A stretch of DNA of 64,000 nt from Streptomyces sp. 1331.2 (GTDB lineage: Bacteria > Actinomycetota > Actinomycetes > Streptomycetales > Streptomycetaceae): positions 4,777,001 to 4,841,000 of the forward strand of contig NZ_OBMJ01000001.1 in assembly GCF_900199205.1 (NCBI RefSeq), read 5' to 3'. Below are positions 32,911-40,215 of this stretch, piece after piece. Made by a program: the position numbers and the translations under genes. The notes beneath the pieces are model-generated. The model was given only the letters and a program-made list of their open reading frames with translations, was not told the origin of the DNA and made no database searches. Numbering within the stretch: the first letter of the stretch is position 1; each line of letters opens with the position of its first letter.

Positions 32911-32943
32911 CCTGCCCCTTCCTCTGGTGTAGTGCACCGCAGC

Positions 32944-32979
32944 GCACCGCCCCGTCGGCTTCGGCCGGCGGGGCGGTGC
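32944..32979 (+). terminator. Terminator after the deaminase gene
   Basis: A 16-bp stem with a TTCG tetraloop (32944-32959 with 32964-32979, one G-T pair), followed by CGTTTT. One of the clearest intrinsic terminators here. Confidence 0.85.
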
Positions 32980-33024
32980 CGTTTTCCGGGCCCTTCGAGG
33001 GGCCCTCCAGCGGGTGGCGCCAAA

Positions 33025-33070
33025 GTGGTGCCATCAATGACTCGACATGGCACCACTGCTGTGCCATGCT
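33025..33070 (+). promoter_or_regulatory. Promoter and operator before the RHH-DUF4097-ABC operon
   Basis: -35 TCGACA (33042-33047) and -10 CATGCT (33065-33070) are 17 bases apart and ATG 33077 follows after 6. A perfect inverted repeat GTGGTGCCAT / ATGGCACCAC (33025-33034, 33047-33056) overlaps the -35. The first gene encodes an RHH protein, so autoregulation is likely. Confidence 0.65.
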
Positions 33071-33076
33071 TGAGCC

Positions 33077-33679
33077 ATGGACCTCACGCCGTACGTCGAA
33101 AACCTCCGGAACGAGCTCGCGGTGGCCGCCGCAGCCGGCGGGGACGAAGCCCGCGCGCTGGCCGATCGGCTGACGCTCCCGCTGGAGTCGGCCGTGCGGC
33201 TCACCCTGCTCAATGCGCTCTCGGCCGCCATGGGCGAGGTCACCCGAGACCTCGCTCCCGGATCGGTGGACGTGCGCCTGCGCGGGCTCGACCCGGAGTT
33301 CGTGGTGACGGCGCCGCCGGGCCCGGAGGGTTTCCACGGCGATGCGGCGCCGGTGGTGCCGCCCGTGGTGCCACCGATGGTGCCGCCCATGGTGCCGCCC
33401 ATGGCGCCGCCGATGGTGCCTCCGGTGGCTCCGACGGCGGCGGTGCCGGAGTCGGACGAGAGCGGCACCGCCCGGATCAACCTGCGTCTGCCCGCCAACC
33501 TCAAGGCCCGGGCGGAGGAGGCCGCCGGACAGGAGGGCCTCTCCCTCAACGCCTGGCTGGTCCGGGCCGTCGCCGGGGCGCTGGAGGGCGGTCAGCCGGC
33601 CGCCCGCCCGGCCGCCGACCCGGGCACCCGCGCCCCACGCAGCGGCGGCGGCCAGGGCTTCACCGGCTGGGTCCACTGA
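33077..33679 (+). CDS. HicB/Arc-like ribbon-helix-helix protein
   Basis: 200 residues. Helical N-terminal part (about 1-75), then a Pro-rich hinge of repeated PP[MV]V (about 90-120), and a C-terminal RHH fold: TARINLRLPANLKARAEEAAGQEGLSLNAWLVRAVAGAL. RHH proteins bind DNA as dimers, often as antitoxins or self-repressors. No toxin gene follows; the neighbours are a DUF4097 protein and an ABC exporter. Thus it is probably the operon regulator. Promoter and inverted repeat are just upstream. Confidence 0.78.
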   Translation: MDLTPYVENLRNELAVAAAAGGDEARALADRLTLPLESAVRLTLLNALSAAMGEVTRDLAPGSVDVRLRGLDPEFVVTAPPGPEGFHGDAAPVVPPVVPPMVPPMVPPMAPPMVPPVAPTAAVPESDESGTARINLRLPANLKARAEEAAGQEGLSLNAWLVRAVAGALEGGQPAARPAADPGTRAPRSGGGQGFTGWVH

Positions 33680-33797
33680 CCCTTTCCACCGCCTGAACCG
33701 CCTCCGTCTCCACCCTCTGCACCTCCCCTGCACCTTCGACGTCACCCCCGCTCCGACCAGCGGGAACACCAACACGAGCCAACAGGACGGGACAGCC

Positions 33798-34637
33798 ATG
33801 CCTACGTACGAGACCGACGGACCGATTTCCGCCACCCTGGACTTCGAGATCGGCTCGGTGTGGATCCGCGCGAGCAAGCGCACCGACGCCGTGGTCGAGG
33901 TCCGCCCCGCCAACGCCGCCAGGGAGGCGGACGTCAAGGCCGCCGAGCTGACCCAGGTCGGCTTCTCCGGCGGCCGACTCACCCTCAAGGGCCCCAAGCA
34001 GCGCACCGTGTTCTCCAACAAGAAGGGCTCGATCGAGGTCCTGCTCGACCTGCCGGCCGGCTCCGAGGTGCACGCCGAGTCCCCGATGGCGGACTTCGTC
34101 ACCGAAGGCCCGCTCGGCGACTGCCGGCTGAAGGCCTCCATGGGCCGGATCCAGCTCGACCGGGCCGAGAACGTCCGGCTCAAGACCGACCACGGGGACA
34201 TCCGGCTCGGCACGGTCACCGGTGACGCCGAGGTGTCGGGCGCCGGCCGGATCGAGGTCGGCACCGTCGAGGGCCGGCTGACGGTCAAGAACAGCAACGG
34301 CGACACCGAGATCGACGAGGTGCACGGCGAGCTGACGGCCAACGCCTCCAACGGCCGGATCCACGTCGGCGTCGCCCTGGCGGGCGTGGACGCCAAGACG
34401 GCCAACGGCCACATCCGGCTCGGCCGGGTCGTCCGGGGCAAGGTCGCCCTGAACACCAGCGTCGGGGACCTGGAGGTCGGCATCGCCGAGGGCACCGCGG
34501 CCTGGCTCGACGTGCACAGCAAGTTCGGCAGCGTCCGGCACGACCTCGGTACGAGCGAGGGCCCGGGCGACGCCCGGGAGACCGTCGAGGTCCGCGGTCA
34601 GACCCAGGTCGGCAGCGTCACCATCCGGAGGGCCTGA
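33798..34637 (+). CDS. DUF4097 beta-repeat protein
   Basis: 279 residues of short beta-strand repeats of about 20 residues (VRLKTDHGDIRLGTVTGDAEVSGAGRIEVG, LTVKNSNGDTEIDEVHGEL, GVDAKTANGHIRLGRV), the DUF4097 solenoid pattern. It has no signal peptide or membrane anchor. It lies between an RHH regulator and an ABC exporter; its stop overlaps the ATPase start (TGATG at 34635-34639). Role unknown; co-transcription with the exporter suggests an accessory part. Confidence 0.85.
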   Translation: MPTYETDGPISATLDFEIGSVWIRASKRTDAVVEVRPANAAREADVKAAELTQVGFSGGRLTLKGPKQRTVFSNKKGSIEVLLDLPAGSEVHAESPMADFVTEGPLGDCRLKASMGRIQLDRAENVRLKTDHGDIRLGTVTGDAEVSGAGRIEVGTVEGRLTVKNSNGDTEIDEVHGELTANASNGRIHVGVALAGVDAKTANGHIRLGRVVRGKVALNTSVGDLEVGIAEGTAAWLDVHSKFGSVRHDLGTSEGPGDARETVEVRGQTQVGSVTIRRA

Positions 34638-35563
34638 TGTCGGCGATCTCCGCAGTCGGGCTGACCAAGTCGTACGGGGAGAAGGCGGTCCTGCGGGGCG
34701 TCGACCTGGCCATCCCGGCAGGCAGTGTGTTCGCCCTGCTCGGGCCGAACGGCGCCGGCAAGACCACCACCGTGCAGATCCTCTCGACCCTGATCCCCGC
34801 CGACGGCGGCTCGGCCCAGGTCGCCGGGCACGACGTGGCCCGGCAGGCCGACGGGGTACGGAAGGCGATCGGGGTCACCGGCCAGTTCTCGGCCGTGGAC
34901 AACCTGCTCACCGCCGAGGAGAACCTCATGCTGATGGCGGACCTCCATCACCTCCGCCGTCGGGAGGGGCGGAGGCGAGCCGAGGACCTGCTGCGGCGCT
35001 TCGATCTCACCGAGGCCGCGCGCACACCCGTCGCCACCTTCTCCGGCGGCATGCGGCGCAAGCTCGACCTGGCGATGACGCTGGTCGGGGACCCGAAGGT
35101 GATCTTCCTCGACGAGCCGACCACCGGGCTGGACCCACGCAGCCGGCGCACCATGTGGGAGATCATCCGCGGGCTGGTCGCCGACCACGGGGTGACGATC
35201 TTCCTCACCACCCAGTACCTGGAGGAGGCCGACCAACTCGCCGACCGGATCGCCGTCCTGGACGGCGGCCGGATCGTCGCCGAGGGCACCGCCGAGGAGC
35301 TCAAGCGGATCGTCCCCGGCGGGCGGATCCGGATCCGGTTCGCCGACGCCGGTCAACTGGGCGCCGCCGCGGCACTGTTCGACTACGCCGCCGTCGACAC
35401 CGAGGCGCTGAGGCTGGACATCCCGGGGGACAACTCCGTCCTCACGGTGAAGGCCGTACTGGACGCGCTCGACAACGCCTCCGTACGGGCCGAGTCACTG
35501 GTCGTGGAGACGGCCGATCTGGACGACGTGTTCCTCACACTCACCGGGGAGGGTGCGCGATGA
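34637..35563 (+). CDS. DrrA-like ABC exporter ATPase
   Basis: 308 residues, daunorubicin-resistance ATPase type. Walker A LLGPNGAGKTT (35-45), Q-loop TGQFSAVDNLLTAEEN, signature FSGGMRRKLDLAMTL, Walker B VIFLDEPTTGLD, then LTTQYLEEADQL, the DrrA form of the H-loop (Gln for His). It overlaps both neighbours by a few bases. Together with the next gene it forms a two-component exporter. The substrate may be a drug, lipid or peptide. Confidence 0.9.
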   Translation: MSAISAVGLTKSYGEKAVLRGVDLAIPAGSVFALLGPNGAGKTTTVQILSTLIPADGGSAQVAGHDVARQADGVRKAIGVTGQFSAVDNLLTAEENLMLMADLHHLRRREGRRRAEDLLRRFDLTEAARTPVATFSGGMRRKLDLAMTLVGDPKVIFLDEPTTGLDPRSRRTMWEIIRGLVADHGVTIFLTTQYLEEADQLADRIAVLDGGRIVAEGTAEELKRIVPGGRIRIRFADAGQLGAAAALFDYAAVDTEALRLDIPGDNSVLTVKAVLDALDNASVRAESLVVETADLDDVFLTLTGEGAR

Positions 35564-36330
35564 GCGCGACGACGAGCTACGCGGTCAGCGACTCGCTGAC
35601 CATGCTGCGGCGCAACCTCAAGCGCGCGCAGCGGTACCCGGCGATGACCTTCTCGGTCGTGCTGATGCCGGTGATGATGCTGGCGCTCTTCAACTACGCC
35701 TACGGGGGCGCCCTGGGAGCGGGGATCGGCGGCGGCAGCTACATCGACTACGTGACGCCGGGCATCGTCCTGATGACGGCGACGGCGGGTTCGGTCGCCA
35801 CGGCGGTGGGCGTCTGCGTCGACATGACGGAAGGCATCGTCAACCGCTTCCGTACGATGGCGATATCCCGGTCGGCGTTCCTGGCGGGCCACGTGGTCGG
35901 CAGTGTGATCCAGACCATGGCCGCGCTGGTGCTGGTGATCGGGGCGGCCTTCGCGATGGGCTTCCGGTCGAACGCGGGCCCGCTGGAGTGGCTGGCGGCC
36001 GCGGGGCTGCTGATGTTCGTCACGCTGTCGCTGACGTGGATCTCGGCCGGCATCGGGCTGGTGTCGAAGACGCCGGAGAGCGCGAGCAACACGCCGCTGC
36101 CGCTGACCTTCCTGCCCTTCATCGGCAGCGCCATCGTCCCGCCCGACTCCATGCCGACCGTGCTGCGCTGGTTCGCCGAGTACCAGCCCTTCACCCCCGT
36201 CATCGAGACCCTGCGCGGCCTGCTGACGGGCACCGAGATCGGCACCAGCGCCTGGAGCGCCCTCGCCTGGTGCACCGGGCTGACGCTGCTCGGCTACTTC
36301 TGGTCGAGGAGCGTCTTCCACCGGCGGTGA
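35560..36330 (+). CDS. DrrB-like ABC exporter membrane protein
   Basis: 256 residues with six predicted helices (AMTFSVVLMPVMMLALFNYAYGGAL, GIVLMTATAGSVATAVGVCVDMTEGIVNRFRTMAI, VIQTMAALVLVIGAAFAMGF). MTEGIVNRFRTMAISRSAFLAG and the C-terminal GLVSKTPESASNTPLPLTFLPFIGSAIVP are the ABC2 membrane signatures of DrrB proteins. Its ATG overlaps the ATPase stop (ATGA). A hairpin terminator follows at 36358-36390. Last gene of the operon that starts with the RHH regulator. Confidence 0.9.
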   Translation: MSATTSYAVSDSLTMLRRNLKRAQRYPAMTFSVVLMPVMMLALFNYAYGGALGAGIGGGSYIDYVTPGIVLMTATAGSVATAVGVCVDMTEGIVNRFRTMAISRSAFLAGHVVGSVIQTMAALVLVIGAAFAMGFRSNAGPLEWLAAAGLLMFVTLSLTWISAGIGLVSKTPESASNTPLPLTFLPFIGSAIVPPDSMPTVLRWFAEYQPFTPVIETLRGLLTGTEIGTSAWSALAWCTGLTLLGYFWSRSVFHRR

Positions 36331-36357
36331 CCGGGGGTGCGGCCGGTGGTCCACCGG

Positions 36358-36390
36358 GCCCGGGCGGCGGAGCGAATCCGCTGCCCGGGC
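36358..36390 (+). terminator. Terminator of the RHH-DUF4097-ABC operon
   Basis: A 14-bp stem with one mismatch (36358-36371 with 36377-36390) around a GCGAA loop. Confidence 0.6.
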
Positions 36391-36444
36391 CTGCTGGCCA
36401 TCCCGTAGTAAAGTCCCGGCAAAGGGCAACTCCGGGGGGAGCAA

Positions 36445-37029
36445 ATGACGGTGACGCGCCGCAATCGGATCGTGTGGTGGCTCAGAGGCGCGGCGCTGGC
36501 GGCGCTTCTGGTGTACCTGCCGGGGTACCTGTCCTCACGTTCCGGCGGCCTGGTGGAGGTCGAGCGCCGGCTGAACCATCCGGTGCTGCTGATCGGCGCC
36601 GCGGTCGTCCTCCTGGTGGCCTCCGTGGTGGTCCGGTTCGAGTTCCGGACGCGATGGGCGCAGATCGGCTTCGCGGCCGTCCTGTCGCCGCTCATCGTCA
36701 TCGGGATCGCGATCGGGACGTTGTCGTTCGTCGTCGGCGGTGACGGGCGGCTGATCGAACGCAAGCCCGGCCCGGACCATCCCGACCACGTGCTGACGGT
36801 CACCGACATCGCCTTCTCGATCGACCCGGTCTACCGCGTGGAGCTGCTGACCGGCGGCGGCTGGTCCGCCCGGCACTGGAGCCTGGGCACCTGGGGGGAG
36901 AACGACGGCTTCCTGAAGGCCGAGTGGACCGGGCCGGGCCGGATCACGGTGACCGCGACGCACGAGACCAGGGTCTACACCGTCGACGGGGACGGCCGGC
37001 CGGCCGGACCGGAGGTCACCCGCCGGTAG
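36445..37029 (+). CDS. Small membrane protein of unknown function
   Basis: 194 residues, not recognised. Three hydrophobic segments (about 14-28, 48-61 and 75-97) are followed by a soluble C-terminal half (VLTVTDIAFSIDPVYRVELLTGGGWSARHWSLGTWGENDGFLKAEWTGPGRITVTATHETRVYTVD) that looks like a small beta-domain on one side of the membrane. GGGGGGAG precedes the ATG. It stands alone between an exporter operon and a convergent secreted protein gene. Confidence 0.65.
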   Translation: MTVTRRNRIVWWLRGAALAALLVYLPGYLSSRSGGLVEVERRLNHPVLLIGAAVVLLVASVVVRFEFRTRWAQIGFAAVLSPLIVIGIAIGTLSFVVGGDGRLIERKPGPDHPDHVLTVTDIAFSIDPVYRVELLTGGGWSARHWSLGTWGENDGFLKAEWTGPGRITVTATHETRVYTVDGDGRPAGPEVTRR

Positions 37030-37036
37030 CGGCGGG

Positions 37037-37064
37037 CCGGTAGCCGGTAGCCGGTAGCCGGTAA
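37037..37064. repeat. 7-bp tandem repeat between converging genes
   Basis: Four copies of CCGGTAG (the last ends in A) run without a gap from 37037 to 37064, in the 79-bp space between two converging genes. Confidence 0.8.
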
Positions 37065-37108
37065 CCGGGGCCTGCCGCTGGGGTCTGCCGCCGGACGCGG
37101 CCGGGTGC

Positions 37109-37525
37109 TCACCAGCGGTCGATGCCCATGACCTTCGCCGCATTGTGGATGGCGTTGTAGTGGGGAATCGACATGTCGGACTTCTTCTGGCCCGCCGGCA
37201 GGTTCTTGTCCGCCGCGCGGAACTCGTCCCGGGCGGAGGCGAGCAGGCCGGTGCCGTAGGAGACCGGGACGTCGTTCTTGCCGTGGATCGGGTGCGACTT
37301 GGCGGCGGTCTGGCTGCCCGCGTTGGCGAGGATGCTGCGGGCCTGGTTGTAGGCGTCGGCCTTGACCGTCTTCGGATTGCGGACCTGCGCCTGCACGCCG
37401 GCCGCTGCCTGCACCCCGGCCATCGGCTGCGCCTGGTCGACGGCGGTGGCGACGGGTGCGGCGGCGATGCCGAGGGCTCCGGCGGTCACGACGATCGCGA
37501 GGGTGTTGCGGAGAAGCCTGTCCAT
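37109..37525 (-). CDS. Secreted protein of unknown function
   Basis: 138 residues from ATG 37525, with AAGGGA upstream. A Sec signal peptide (MDRLLRNTLAIVVTAGALGIAAAPVATA) is followed by a Gln/Ala-rich stretch and a conserved-looking part (KADAYNQARSILANAGSQTAAKSHPIHGKNDVPVSYG, then DMSIPHYNAIHNAAKVMGIDRW). There are no cysteines and no enzyme motif. Small exported proteins like this are frequent in streptomycetes. The longer frame from 37555 has no better start. Confidence 0.7.
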   Translation of the reverse strand: MDRLLRNTLAIVVTAGALGIAAAPVATAVDQAQPMAGVQAAAGVQAQVRNPKTVKADAYNQARSILANAGSQTAAKSHPIHGKNDVPVSYGTGLLASARDEFRAADKNLPAGQKKSDMSIPHYNAIHNAAKVMGIDRW

Positions 37526-37698
37526 GGGAAGTCCCTTGAATTGACGGAATGTCAAAGATTCGGTTCCACATCGGACTTGTGGACCGTACGGATGCGAACG
37601 CCTCGACCACTACCCCGGCCTCGCGCAGCGGAAAACCGCCTTCCGCTCGGGGAGTTCGGAAGCGATGCGATCAAGCCGTTTCTCGGTCCGCGGTCGTC

Positions 37699-37722
37699 GT
37701 ATCGCCGTATCGCCGTATCGCC
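37699..37722. repeat. 8-bp triple repeat before the DUF6193-like gene
   Basis: GTATCGCC repeated three times (37699-37722), directly before the likely -10 (CATACT, 37722-37727). Confidence 0.75.
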
Positions 37723-37733
37723 ATACTTGCGGG

Positions 37734-38480
37734 ATGGATTCTGAGCTCTACCCCGACCTCGCCGCCGCCGGCAGCCTGGGCGCGCTCCTGGAGCGGACGG
37801 CGGCCGAGCTGGCCCTGGACATCACGGTGATGCCGGGGTTGTGGGGTGTGACGTCGGCGGGCATCTCCGCCTCGGCCCCCGGCCGCAAGCCACTGGACGT
37901 CCACATCGGCTCCGAGCGGCGCTGGTTCGGCGTCACCGGCACGACCCATGGGATCGAGATGATCAGCGGTGCCACCACGGACCTCCGGGACGTCGTCCGG
38001 GCGGGCGTGGCCTGGGGGAGCGGGAAGAGCCTGCGGGACTTGCACGAGCTGTTGCCGTGGCTGGAGTCCAGTGAGTTCGCGCAGGCTGTCGAGCGCGGCC
38101 CGGCCGAGGCGGTCGACCTGGCCTGGGGTCGGCTCCGGCGGCAGGCGGCGGAGGCGCCCGAATTCCCGGAGTTCGGGGAGCTGGTGGAGGCGACGCATGC
38201 CGAACCGCGGCTGCGGCGGCTGTTCCCGTTCGCCAGCATGTGGCGCGTCGGTTTCCGGGCCTGCGTCGGCTTCCCGTGCTCGCTGGCGGTCTTCATCACC
38301 CCCGGGACGGAGACCCGCCCGTTCCTCGTGCAGTGCAGCCGCGGCCATGCGGAAGACCCGGAGTTGCGCGACCGGGACCTGACCGGCGAGGCAGCGACGG
38401 CGCAGGAGGCGGCCGCCCTTGCGGTGGCCCTGCTCCCCGCCGGCCTCGGCCCGGCCGTCATCGGGTCCGACGACCTGTGA
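37734..38480 (+). CDS. DUF6193-like protein
   Basis: 248 residues. It resembles the DUF6193 group: GVTGTTHGIEMISGATTDLRDVVRAGVAWGSGKSLRDLHELLPWLES, then PEFPEFGELVEATHAEPRLRRLFPFASMWRVGF. No membrane segment, no catalytic motif recognised. The group is sometimes labelled 'natural product biosynthesis', but no pathway genes are nearby, so nothing is inferred. CATACT lies 6 bases before ATG 37734 (leaderless). A 14-bp tandem repeat begins at its stop codon. Confidence 0.65.
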   Translation: MDSELYPDLAAAGSLGALLERTAAELALDITVMPGLWGVTSAGISASAPGRKPLDVHIGSERRWFGVTGTTHGIEMISGATTDLRDVVRAGVAWGSGKSLRDLHELLPWLESSEFAQAVERGPAEAVDLAWGRLRRQAAEAPEFPEFGELVEATHAEPRLRRLFPFASMWRVGFRACVGFPCSLAVFITPGTETRPFLVQCSRGHAEDPELRDRDLTGEAATAQEAAALAVALLPAGLGPAVIGSDDL

Positions 38481-38562
38481 GAGGTGACCTGTGAGCGGTG
38501 ACCTGTGAGCGGCGACGTGTGGGTGGTGACCTATGAGCGGTGACCTGTGCGCGGTGACGCCG
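38479..38562. repeat. 14-bp tandem repeat at the 3' end of the DUF6193-like gene
   Basis: Six 14-bp units of the type GAGCGGTGACCTGT (38479, 38493, 38507, 38521, 38535, 38549), the last degenerate. The first overlaps the TGA stop; the last touches a gene remnant. Confidence 0.85.
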
Positions 38563-38727
38563 TGGAGAGCGCCGGGCAGCCGGGCTTGGACGAGATCGAG
38601 CGGTGGTTCGTCGGGGTGGCGGACGGCCGGGTGAGCCGGAACGAGGCCGACCGCTGGGCCGTACCTGCACGACGAGGCGCAGGTACGGGAGTGGCTGGTG
38701 GAGTTCCGCCGCCGCCGGGGCCGCTGA
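38562..38727 (+). pseudogene. Remnant of a small gene, frame broken by an internal deletion
   Basis: From GTG 38562 one frame reads DEIERWFVGVADGRVSRNEADRWA, then a second frame continues YLHDEAQVREWLVEFRRRRGR and stops at 38727. The two pieces look like the ends of a single family of small streptomycete proteins (EIERWF...EADRWA...YLHD..QVREWL), with the middle deleted at about 38661. Function unknown. Confidence 0.45.
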
Positions 38728-38728
38728 T

Positions 38729-39331
38729 TCAGCCCGTGGCGGCGGCGCCGCGCAGGCGGGCGGCGGAGCGGGACAGCAGCGCCGCCGCGACCAGGACCGG
38801 GCTGAAGCCCACCGCGCAGGCGGCGAGCAGGTTGACCGGCGTCAGCCCGCCCGGCAGGGCGGCGAACACGGCGCCGGCCAGCGGAGTGGTGAGGACGGGC
38901 GCGAGCAGGAGCAGAGCAGCCTGCTTCTTCTGTCGACGCGTCCACACCTGGGACCTGGAGACCCGGGTGGCGGCGATGACGGCGGCGGCCAGCGCCAGCG
39001 CGGGCCCGACGGCCGGGACGAGCAGCAGAGGGAACGGCAGTACGGCGAACAGCAGAGTCAGCTTCGTGCGGCCGGACGCCTCCGGCTCGGGCCGGGTCAT
39101 GCCCTCCTCCTGGAGTGCGGCGTCGGCGATCCGCCGGGGACTGCCCAACTGGTCGAGCACGGCGCGGACGGCGGCTTCGTCGGTCGGGTCGTGCTCGGCG
39201 AGGGTGACCTCGATGTGTTCGCGCAGGTCGGCCAGGAGCTCGCGGCGGCGCTCCTCGGGCAGCGGCGCGGTGTAGCGGGTGACCGCGTCCAGATGGGCGC
39301 GGACCAGGGGGTGCTCGATGGGGTTGGTCAC
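38729..39331 (-). CDS. HAAS domain membrane protein
   Basis: 200 residues. The N-terminal HAAS-like domain (HLDAVTRYTAPLPEERRRELLADLREHIEVTLAEH, then VRAVLDQLGSPRRIADAAL) is followed by several membrane helices (LLFAVLPFPLLLVPAVGPALALAAAVIA and others). HAAS proteins are usually co-encoded with PadR regulators, as here: the stop codon of padR overlaps this ATG by four bases. Signalling from the membrane to the regulator is inferred from that pairing. Confidence 0.82.
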   Translation of the reverse strand: MTNPIEHPLVRAHLDAVTRYTAPLPEERRRELLADLREHIEVTLAEHDPTDEAAVRAVLDQLGSPRRIADAALQEEGMTRPEPEASGRTKLTLLFAVLPFPLLLVPAVGPALALAAAVIAATRVSRSQVWTRRQKKQAALLLLAPVLTTPLAGAVFAALPGGLTPVNLLAACAVGFSPVLVAAALLSRSAARLRGAAATG

Positions 39332-39735
39332 GGGTTCTCTCCCGGGGCGAGGTCGAGGTCGAGGTCAAGGACGTGGTCGACGGTTTCGCGGAAGGCGGGC
39401 CAGAGCGCCGCGAATTCCTGTAGCGCTTCCCGGCCGGCGTCGGTGAGCGTGTAGTAGCGACGGGACGGACCGCTGGCGGAGTCCCGCAGGAAGGTGTCGG
39501 CGAGGCCGGCACGGCGCAGCCGGGACAGCAGCGGGTAGATCGTGCCCTGGCTGGTGGCGAGCATGGGGTACCGGCCGAGCTCCTGCAGCAACTCGACGCC
39601 GTAGCGCGGCCCGTCCCGCAGAAGCGCCAGCACGCAGTACTCCAACACGCCCTTGCGCAACTGGGTCGCCACCGGCCCATCGGAAGCAGCGGACGCATCG
39701 GAAGAGCCGCCCGGGTTGGTGATGCCAGGTACCAT
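39328..39735 (-). CDS. PadR-family transcriptional regulator
   Basis: 135 residues. Winged helix: LRKGVLEYCVLALLRDGPRYGVELLQELGRYPMLATSQGTIYPLLSRLRRAGLADTF, then SGPSRRYYTLTDAGREALQEF, the PadR signature. The C-terminus WPAFRETVDHVLDLD forms the dimer helix. It is translationally coupled to the HAAS gene. TACCTT on the minus strand lies 7 bases before the ATG (leaderless). The downstream HAAS protein is its probable partner. Confidence 0.9.
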   Translation of the reverse strand: MVPGITNPGGSSDASAASDGPVATQLRKGVLEYCVLALLRDGPRYGVELLQELGRYPMLATSQGTIYPLLSRLRRAGLADTFLRDSASGPSRRYYTLTDAGREALQEFAALWPAFRETVDHVLDLDLDLAPGENP

Positions 39736-39832
39736 GCATCACAAGGTAGCAGGCTAAGCAAGACAGCGCACGCACTAAGCCGCACACGGGGAAGCCCGGC
39801 GCCGACGGCGGCTCACATCGCCTCATCCCGAA

Positions 39833-40153
39833 CGCCAGAAGTCGGCCGACCCGACTTCTGGCGCCCGAGCAGATGCGCCGGGCATCCGGCTTATCTGGAA
39901 AGGGAATATGTAGACCGGTCGGCATATTCTCCCGAGTCGGGCGCCCCGCACAGGAAGTCGGCCTGGCCGACTTTTGGTGCAGGCTCGCCCGCCCGATGCC
40001 GCCCCGGCGGCCCGGGCACCCACGATATGTAGACCGGTCTGCATATTTTCTGGCGCGCGGGCTGCCGGCCCTCGCATAGGAAGTCGGCCTGGCCGACTTC
40101 CTATGCGAGCGGCTGCCTGGGCCGGAAGAATCAGTAGACCGGTCGACATATTT
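39833..40153. repeat. Array of two alternating palindromes (A and B)
   Basis: Six palindromes alternate B-A-B-A-B-A. Type B, core AAGTCGG(CC): 39833-39863 (13-bp arms), 39955-39973 (9-bp arms), 40071-40109 (19-bp arms, one-base loop). Type A, ATATG-nn-GACCGGTC-nn-CATAT: 39905-39928, 40025-40046, and a degenerate copy at 40131-40152. The shared A core TAGACCGGTC is at 39911, 40030 and 40135. The period is roughly 105-125 bp. The array fills the gap between the Imm49 and PadR genes, both on the minus strand. No coding frame is credible. Confidence 0.9.
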
Positions 40154-40215
40154 CATCCGAGGGCCTAGCCAGGGTCCGGGTCCCGGCCCGGGCCCCGGGC
40201 CTGCCGGCGTCGCTG

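Noticed and set aside
33077..33679. HicB-type antitoxin as part of a toxin-antitoxin pair
   Set aside because: No HicA or other toxin gene adjoins. The next genes encode DUF4097 and an ABC exporter, so a regulator role is more likely.
39833..40153. Could the palindrome array be a CRISPR?
   Set aside because: Repeats are not identical, spacers are not uniform in length, two different palindromes alternate, and there are no cas genes in the window.
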